A stretch of DNA of 10,844 nt from JAWCLZ01 sp038850275. Its GTDB lineage: Archaea; Halobacteriota; JAWCLZ01. Numbering within the stretch: position 1 is the stretch's first letter; each line of letters opens with the position of its first letter. Below, piece by piece: positions 6,626-10,844 of this stretch. The translations under genes and the position numbers were made by a program. The notes under the pieces were generated by a model. It did not search any database, was not told where the DNA came from, and saw nothing but the letters and a program-made list of their open reading frames with translations. The DNA lies in contig JAWCLZ010000033.1 of assembly GCA_038850275.1 (NCBI GenBank), forward strand, positions 1-10,844, written 5' to 3'.

Positions 6626-6651
6626 TTTCTTTTTTAAAAAAGAAAAAGAGG
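6626..6651 (-). terminator. Oligo-T terminator-like tract with 20-bp palindrome after the capsid gene
   Basis: In the 67-base gap after the capsid gene the minus strand reads CCTCTTTTTCTTTTTT followed by AAAAAAGAAA. The bases 6626-6645 form a perfect 20-bp palindrome (TTTCTTTTTT and its complement). Runs of T in a pyrimidine tract are the usual archaeal intrinsic terminator signal. A partial stop here would keep capsid, decoration and protease transcripts above those for the neck and tail. The palindrome has no GC-rich stem, so it is not a classical bacterial rho-independent terminator. Confidence 0.5.
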
Positions 6652-6682
6652 TTTAAAAGAGGGGTTTTAACTGGGCATTAGC

Positions 6683-7603
6683 TTAACTTGCTACTCCAGT
6701 TATTTTTCTTATACCGTCGCCTACAACAAGCTTAGGCATAAGCCATTGTCTAATAATAAAGGCGTCATAGCCAGCTACTTCATTTCTATAATGCGCTGAT
6801 TCAGTCGGTCCCTCGCCTAAAACACATGCTGGAGCTTTTTTAGAGCCGATAATGGCTATTGTAGTCGTTAAAGCAGCATCAACTACAACATCTATTGTTG
6901 GGTATCCTGGTAACCCAAATTCTCCACCTGCAGCTGTTATTTTCGCTAAACCAGCGTGAACAAGGTCTCTAACAAAACTGTTTGTTATAAACTTGCTCCA
7001 TGCGTAAGGTGATAAAGCCATAAAGTCAGGTTCATAACCTTTTTCTCTGATTTGGGTTATAGCATTTAAAATATCCGTAAATGGATTGTTAACGCTTGTT
7101 CCTCCTGAAGTAGCTCCCCAATCAGAGCCAGTTATAGATGTGGCTGTTTCTAATTCAGCTGCTATCTGCTTATTCTCCATTCTAGCTAACTCTCTAGCAG
7201 CATCCTCAACTTGAAGCCTGAAAATATCATGCGCCGCCTTTTTACGAGCTTCATCGCTTACAACAACATGAACCGCATTTTTCCATAAATCAAAGTTTAC
7301 AGCGGTATAGGCTTGAGCATTTACAGGCGCCTCTGTTAATTCAGGAACTTTTTCTTGACCAGTTATAGCGGTGGCAATATCTATTCTAGCTGTTAAGCTA
7401 TCCATGCGAATTACTCTAACAACTTTTCTAAGCCTATATTGTGGTCTAGCTAAGCCTAAAACTTCATCAAGCACTACTTGAGCTTTAATAGCGCTTATGT
7501 CGCTTACATCAACTATTTGTCCTTCAAGCAATTCTCCTGCATAATATTTCCCTGACGCTGGTGAATACCAAACTTTCCCTTTAATTTCCCCTTTTATCTC
7601 CAT
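6683..7603 (-). CDS. Major capsid protein, HK97 fold
   Basis: A 306-residue protein placed after protease/scaffold and decoration genes, as expected for the main shell subunit. Features fitting the HK97 fold include the region AQAYTAVNFDLWKNAVHVVVSDEARKKA near 95-120 (E-loop and spine helix start), the helix RLQVEDAARELARMENKQIAAEL, and the A-domain part DFMALSPYAWSKFITN with GLPGYPTIDVVVD. The end, YDAFIIRQWLMPKLVVGDGIRKITGV, is the final strand seen in many family members. I chose ATG at 7603 over an in-frame TTG at 7612, because AAGGGG lies nine bases before the ATG but touches the TTG. The N-terminal region (residues 1 to about 60) is short for a cleaved delta domain, so whether the protease trims it is open. 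Confidence 0.85.
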   Translation of the reverse strand: MEIKGEIKGKVWYSPASGKYYAGELLEGQIVDVSDISAIKAQVVLDEVLGLARPQYRLRKVVRVIRMDSLTARIDIATAITGQEKVPELTEAPVNAQAYTAVNFDLWKNAVHVVVSDEARKKAAHDIFRLQVEDAARELARMENKQIAAELETATSITGSDWGATSGGTSVNNPFTDILNAITQIREKGYEPDFMALSPYAWSKFITNSFVRDLVHAGLAKITAAGGEFGLPGYPTIDVVVDAALTTTIAIIGSKKAPACVLGEGPTESAHYRNEVAGYDAFIIRQWLMPKLVVGDGIRKITGVAS

Positions 7604-7616
7604 TTTTATCAACCCC

Positions 7617-8066
7617 TTATTGAAGAATTATAGCGATAACATCGCCGTTTGCGCTGGCTGCTTCTAAAGCTGTTCCAACCAAGCCGTCTGGGCAATAGCT
7701 TCCCGCTTCAACTAAATTTGGTTGAGCTGCTGTTGATGTTACTGTAGTTTCACCTGAAGGAATTGAAACACTAAGCGCAGCAGCCTCCTTAACTTTCCCG
7801 TTTGCATCTGGCGCAACAAACTTAAATTGCCCAATCGCCCCACTTGCAACTACTTTAACAACTCCTTTTATAAGCACCTTGCCTTTCATATCTTCGCCTG
7901 AAGCTATATCTGTTATAGCGACGCCAAAAGGCCCATCATCTCCAGCTGCACATTTTCTACCATCAGCTAAGCTTACAACATCGCCTTTAGCTATAGCAGC
8001 TGCAGCTGTTTTGCTAACAGGCAGAAGGAAGAATCCATATTCATATATTACGTTTCCAGCTGCCAT
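7617..8066 (-). CDS. Capsid decoration / stabilisation protein, DUF2190-like
   Basis: The protein is 149 residues, rich in Ala, Gly and Val, and lacks tryptophan. It has the pattern of DUF2190 head proteins: an opening segment (FFLLPVSKTAAAAIAKGDVVSLADG), then PFGVAITDIASGEDMKGKVLIKGVVKV, and a beta-rich end with DGLVGTALEAASANGDVIAIIL. Such proteins sit on the capsid surface as trimers or stabilise the shell. A Ser/Thr-rich loop (SIPSGETTVTSTAAQ) near 103-118 is the most variable part. ATG at 8066 has the best ribosome site in the window, AAAGGAGGTG at 8075-8084, eight bases away, consistent with high copy number. That site also encodes the last residues of the protease-scaffold protein. It precedes the capsid gene by 13 bases. 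Confidence 0.75.
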   Translation of the reverse strand: MAAGNVIYEYGFFLLPVSKTAAAAIAKGDVVSLADGRKCAAGDDGPFGVAITDIASGEDMKGKVLIKGVVKVVASGAIGQFKFVAPDANGKVKEAAALSVSIPSGETTVTSTAAQPNLVEAGSYCPDGLVGTALEAASANGDVIAIILQ

Positions 8067-8068
8067 TC

Positions 8069-8398
8069 TTATTGCACCTCCTTTCTATAACCAAAAAGGC
8101 TTTCTCGAACAGCTTCAATAACGTCATTTTTTGAAGCTTCGTATCTAGCTTTAGGCTTTGAAGCTGAAGCTTGCTTAACCATATTAACGTAGTCTTCCTT
8201 AAGGAATTCAAGCATTTCAATTGGTAATTCAGGTAATTTCTCATTTTTTGGTAAGCCCAGCTGATCTCTTAACTCGTTTACTTCAACCATTAGAGCTTTA
8301 TGCTTTTCTTCAAGAATTTGTTTTAAAGCAGCGTTAAGCTTCTCATTTTCTTCCCTAAGCCTCTTTATCTCAGCTTCAAGCGCTTCTTTCTCGCTCAT
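8069..8398 (-). CDS. Nested scaffold protein from internal start (Nu3-like), 109 aa
   Basis: Inside the protease gene, in the same frame, an ATG at 8398 (residue 289) is preceded by AAAAGGAGG at 8407-8415, spacing eight bases. This is a better ribosome site than that of the full gene. Initiation here would give MSEKEALEAEIKRLREEN..., a coiled-coil protein running to the shared stop. It has a long charged helix, a short Pro-rich part (LGLPKNEKLPELPIEML) and a basic end. This is the layout of lambda Nu3, where the scaffold is made alone from within the protease gene. A second possible internal start is ATG at 8731 (residue 178) behind GGTGA. Glu/Lys codons can mimic ribosome sites by chance, so expression is inferred. 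Confidence 0.6.
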   Translation of the reverse strand: MSEKEALEAEIKRLREENEKLNAALKQILEEKHKALMVEVNELRDQLGLPKNEKLPELPIEMLEFLKEDYVNMVKQASASKPKARYEASKNDVIEAVRESLFGYRKEVQ

Positions 8399-9262
8399 TT
8401 GCATCGCCTCCTTTTCACCTTCCTCCAAGTATTTTTCAAGCTCTGTCCCATCTATATTAATGTCAAAGCGTTTGCATAATCTAGCAAGCTTAGCGCCTAT
8501 AGCTCGTTTAATTTCTTCGCTTGTTTGATGAAATCGAATTTTCGCAGCTTCAATCAAATCCTTTTGATAGTTACCATTATTATCTTTAACAGGGAACTTC
8601 CAGTCGCTGAAGTTATCTGTAGGCGCCCAAAGAAATTGACTTTTCTTGCTATTCTCCGCGTTTATATTATATTTTTCTCGCAAGCTTTCCGCAATCATGG
8701 AGGAAGGTTTTTCACTCAATTCTTTTTCCATTTCTTTTTCACCTTCTTCCCCTTTTTCATCGCGGGGTAGCTCAGTCACGATACTGTGACCTTGATTAAG
8801 CGAAGCTGTTAAAACTTGAGAGAAATCGCAATAATTTGCGGTTAAAACTTCAGCTGGAACTTGATTGAAGGCGGGTTGCTCAACAAAAGCAACATGATCA
8901 AAAATAAAGTCTTTCACTATTTCGCCTTCAGGCGTTTTTTCTATATTGAAAGCGATTATCCTTGGGCTTGTGTATCGCCATCCCCCATTCTTAATTTTCT
9001 CCCAAGCGGATTCATCATCGATTTTAGCTATAGCATAAATCGCGTTATCAGCTTCAAAATCAACAATTCTCCCTACAGCCTTCGCTGATTCATGCCCAAA
9101 GCCAACAATCGGTAAGTTAATTAAGCTTTGTAAAGCTTTAATCTTAGCCTCAGGCGTAATCATCCATTTATTCTTATTCATAGTTGTATCAATAACGAAT
9201 ATTTTAGCTAAATGCTCGCCAGAAGGCTGAATAGAAGCGATATAATTGAAGCTTAATGACAT
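8069..9262 (-). CDS. Prohead protease with C-terminal scaffold region
   Basis: A 397-residue fusion-type protein. Residues 1 to about 145 form the maturation protease, similar to the XkdF-like phage serine proteases: the TMNKNKWMITPEA segment near 27-39, His57 in VGFGHES, VGRIVDFEADNAIYAIAKID near 63-82, Ser99 in GGWRYTSPRI, and DHVAFVEQPAFN near 122-133. His57, Ser99 and His123 are candidate active-site residues. A middle part near 221-270 (WKFPVKDNNGNY, then ..RAIGAKLARLCKRFDI) resembles the DUF6582-type 'FP..d...l..A..RF' segment seen in related proteins. Residues 289-397 are a coiled-coil scaffold. ATG at 9262 has AGGGTGAT just upstream, shared with the end of the portal gene. The protein should drive shell assembly and then digest the scaffold. 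Confidence 0.8.
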   Translation of the reverse strand: MSLSFNYIASIQPSGEHLAKIFVIDTTMNKNKWMITPEAKIKALQSLINLPIVGFGHESAKAVGRIVDFEADNAIYAIAKIDDESAWEKIKNGGWRYTSPRIIAFNIEKTPEGEIVKDFIFDHVAFVEQPAFNQVPAEVLTANYCDFSQVLTASLNQGHSIVTELPRDEKGEEGEKEMEKELSEKPSSMIAESLREKYNINAENSKKSQFLWAPTDNFSDWKFPVKDNNGNYQKDLIEAAKIRFHQTSEEIKRAIGAKLARLCKRFDINIDGTELEKYLEEGEKEAMQMSEKEALEAEIKRLREENEKLNAALKQILEEKHKALMVEVNELRDQLGLPKNEKLPELPIEMLEFLKEDYVNMVKQASASKPKARYEASKNDVIEAVRESLFGYRKEVQ

Positions 9263-9267
9263 TTAAA

Positions 9268-10518
9268 TCACCCTGGGCTTAAATTCAATAATTCTAAAGC
9301 TTTCTCTTTGCTTAGAAAACCTTCACCTTTTCCATAAGCTTGCGCAATGGAGCGAAGAAGCTCAATAAAATCGCTTGTTTGAATCGGCTTCCATATATGA
9401 CGGACTTTAACTGAAGCGTCTTTCTTGCTACCATAAAACTTTTTAACCAGCCTAGTATACCATTGCGCCTCTAACTCTCTTTTTATCCATCTTTGCGTTT
9501 CTTGTATAGGGCCATGAATAAAGCTTTCAAGCTCAGCGTAAGCGGTTGCTCTATTAACTTCTTTTTCTCTTCCAAGAAGGAATCTTGGAACCTGGAAGGC
9601 TGATATTATTGTTTGGTCGAGGTATTCAAGCGTCGCAATTAAATTTTCAATATTTGGTTTTAAATCAACTATTTGAATATCCCAGCGAGCAGTTGTAGCA
9701 ATATGCTTTCCAGGTTTAATTTGGTTAATATGCTGGCGAATTATTTGCTCAATCTGCTCTCTTGTCCAATCAACACCGCTTGTGTCAAGCCTATGAATCC
9801 CTATACCAGCCCATAAAACTATTGAAGCTTCCTTTAAAGCTTCAGTTAAAATCATTTGCCTAACTTCAAAAGCGTTATAAATTGGCTCGATTGCGCTTAT
9901 TCCTTCTAAATCGCCTGAAATACAGTTGTTAGCAAAGTAAAGAATTTGCTCAGGTTGATAAGCTAACTCTTCACCTTTATAGTTAAAGCCTTGAAGCCTC
10001 CAATCCTCGCTTATATTAGGCGTAATCTGCGTTGAATCAAGCGGAATAAGCATTTCAGGATTTTTATCAGCGTCTAAAACTATTTCAAAAGCAGCTTTAC
10101 CGAAGATTTTCGCGTTGATAATTGCTATACGAATAATATCGTCAAGGTTTACTTGAGCATTTATTCGATCCACATACTCCTTTAACTCTTTATTTTCAGG
10201 CTCAACTTTCGTTTCGAAGCCAGCAGCCATCGTGAATTGAGCGATCAAATTTATGCACGTTCTTACCAGCTCATCCTTTTCGTAAGCCTTCATAAACTTA
10301 TCAGAAATTTTGGCATAAGGCTCATACTTTGAAATTGAAGCGCTCATAGTAATTGTTTCAGTTGATTTTCTAACAGCTTTATCAAGCATAATTATGCCTG
10401 GATAACTTTTCAAAGGTTCGTAACTGCCTGAGCTAAACGTAAAAATCGCCGGTTCCTCTTTTACCTCTTTCTTTTTCCCCTTTGGCCTTCCTGCGCCCGG
10501 CCTTCTTCCCCCTCTCAT
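9268..10518 (-). CDS. Portal protein
   Basis: The 416-residue portal forms the dodecameric DNA gate at one capsid vertex. The core is recognisable: a helical stretch DELVRTCINLIAQFTMAAGF near 80, IAIINAKIFGKAAFEIVLD with IPLDSTQITPNI (wing), QPEQILYFANN and GDLEGISAIEPIYNAF (stem entry), then LDQTIISAFQVPRFLLG and NRATAYAELESFIHGPIQ, a motif pair typical of SPP1/HK97-type portals. I chose ATG at 10518, because GGAG lies nine bases upstream; an in-frame TTG at 10545 would add nine residues but lies within the A-tract array and lacks a ribosome site. The N-terminus MRGGRRPGAGRPKGKKK is unusual for a portal (see findings). The gene ends in TGA within the protease ribosome site, five bases before its ATG. 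Confidence 0.88.
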   Translation of the reverse strand: MRGGRRPGAGRPKGKKKEVKEEPAIFTFSSGSYEPLKSYPGIIMLDKAVRKSTETITMSASISKYEPYAKISDKFMKAYEKDELVRTCINLIAQFTMAAGFETKVEPENKELKEYVDRINAQVNLDDIIRIAIINAKIFGKAAFEIVLDADKNPEMLIPLDSTQITPNISEDWRLQGFNYKGEELAYQPEQILYFANNCISGDLEGISAIEPIYNAFEVRQMILTEALKEASIVLWAGIGIHRLDTSGVDWTREQIEQIIRQHINQIKPGKHIATTARWDIQIVDLKPNIENLIATLEYLDQTIISAFQVPRFLLGREKEVNRATAYAELESFIHGPIQETQRWIKRELEAQWYTRLVKKFYGSKKDASVKVRHIWKPIQTSDFIELLRSIAQAYGKGEGFLSKEKALELLNLSPG

Positions 10519-10531
10519 TTCAGCAATCTCC

Positions 10532-10611
10532 AAAAAATCAAACAAAAAATCAAAAAAATCAAAAGTTTGAATTTAGATTAGCTTAAAAAATCAAAGAAAA
10601 TCAAAAATCAA
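10532..10611. repeat. Array of A-tract / AAAATCAAA units upstream of the portal gene
   Basis: The + strand has six A-tract + TCA units with TC at 10538, 10550, 10559, 10591, 10601 and 10608. Spacings are 12, 9, 32, 10 and 7 bases, close to helical repeat. Phased A-tracts bend DNA. The block fills most of the 145-base interval between terminase and portal and contains no gene. It may be a binding or packaging site, a promoter upstream element, or only low-complexity sequence. Confidence 0.5.
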
Positions 10612-10625
10612 TAAGCTTTTCATAT

Positions 10626-10649
10626 GGAGGGGACCCCCCTCCCCCCTCC
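10626..10649. repeat. GC-rich inverted repeat with tandem CCCCTCC, in the terminase-portal gap
   Basis: GGAGGGG (10626-10632) pairs with CCCCTCC (10636-10642) across a 3-base loop, and a second CCCCTCC follows at 10643-10649. The minus strand is thus GGAGGGGGGAGGGGGG, a strong G-run in an AT-rich genome. It lies 15 bases after the terminase stop. It could be a terminator stem, a G-quadruplex, or a protein site such as cos/pac. No T-run follows closely, so a simple terminator is uncertain. The short ATG frames around it (10-14 codons) are not convincing genes. Confidence 0.5.
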
Positions 10650-10663
10650 TTTTATCGCATACA

Positions 10664-10844
10664 TTAAAATGAAAATGTAACTGGCTCAGCTGAGTCTTTT
10701 TTCTCAAGCTTCAATCTTTCAGCACCATATACAGCTAGAGCTAACGCCCATAACCGATCATCATGCGTCCCGCTTGGATGGCTGAATTGAATATGCCCCG
10801 CTTTCGTAAGCTCAAAACGCTCTGTATTAAGCTCTGCAATTAAC
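10664..10844 (-). CDS. terL: Terminase large subunit, C-terminal end (partial)
   Basis: Only the last 59 residues are inside the window; the frame is open to the right edge and ends at TAA 10664-10666. The stretch GHIQFSHPSGTHDDRLWALALAVYG carries the THDD motif followed by an Ala/Leu-rich helix, which is the C-terminal acidic motif of the RNase H-like nuclease domain in large terminases. This protein cuts and pumps DNA into the capsid through the portal encoded next. The ATPase domain lies outside the window. After the motif comes a short charged tail (ERLKLEKKDSAEPVTFSF). Terminase followed by portal is the standard order, which supports the call. Confidence 0.85.
   Translation of the reverse strand, partial: LIAELNTERFELTKAGHIQFSHPSGTHDDRLWALALAVYGAERLKLEKKDSAEPVTFSF

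Noticed and set aside
6683..7603. Encapsulin (nanocompartment shell) instead of viral capsid
   Set aside because: Although the HK97 fold is shared, terminase, portal, protease and tail genes surround it, so it is a viral capsid gene.
7604..7612. TTG start three codons before the chosen capsid start
   Set aside because: AAGGGG touches the TTG with no spacing but is nine bases from the ATG.
8041..8244. Minus-strand 67-codon frame across the end of the protease gene
   Set aside because: It overlaps the coiled-coil scaffold and the start of the decoration gene in another frame, has no ribosome site, and has Leu/Lys-rich shadow composition.
8525..8770. Plus-strand frame with a hydrophobic Phe-rich end that looks like a membrane protein
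   Set aside because: It is the antisense of Lys/Glu-rich codons in the protease-scaffold gene, which naturally reads as Phe/Leu; no ribosome site or partner gene.
10519..10545. Nine-residue N-terminal extension of the portal from a TTG
   Set aside because: The TTG lies in the A/T-tract array with no ribosome site, while the ATG at 10518 has GGAG nine bases upstream.
10532..10611. CRISPR-like repeat array
   Set aside because: Units are only about 9 bases, with no unique spacers of regular length.

Overview
The window is the structural (virion morphogenesis) module of a tailed double-stranded DNA virus or provirus with a long non-contractile tail (siphovirus type, class Caudoviricetes). All recognisable genes lie on the minus strand, so the module reads from right to left. 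It is AT-rich, gene-dense, and uses strong Shine-Dalgarno sites of the GGAGG / GGTGAT type. No host gene, tRNA, integrase or att site is visible, so free virus and provirus cannot be told apart. The host cannot be fixed either. Oligo-T terminator-like tracts, many ATA codons and GGTGAT-type ribosome sites fit an archaeal host, but this is only an inference; AT-rich bacteria would also fit.

Head module (10844 to about 6262): the C-terminal end of the large terminase; an intergenic region with phased A-tracts and a GC-rich hairpin; the portal protein, starting with a Gly/Arg/Pro-rich basic motif; a prohead protease with a C-terminal scaffold region, probably also made separately from an internal start; a DUF2190-like decoration protein; the HK97-fold major capsid protein; an oligo-T terminator-like palindrome; and a head-tail adaptor.

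Connector and tail module (about 6274 to 1): a small HNH endonuclease wedged between connector genes; a head-closure protein with an inserted fibronectin-III-like domain; a tail-completion protein; a 39-residue zinc-ribbon microprotein; the tail tube protein; a tail-assembly chaperone with a clear -1 frameshift signal giving a longer form (lambda gpG/gpGT type); a 46-residue four-cysteine microprotein; a tryptophan-rich tape measure protein; and the start of a tail-tip (Dit-like) protein cut by the left edge.

The genes form a standard assembly line. Terminase and portal package DNA into a shell built by capsid, protease, scaffold and decoration proteins. Adaptor, closure and completion proteins seal the neck. 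Tube, chaperones, tape measure and tip proteins build the tail. The least ordinary parts are the recoding signal, the two uncalled Cys-rich microproteins, the nested scaffold, the neck protein with an Ig-like insert, and a strong excess of the palindrome AAGCTT.
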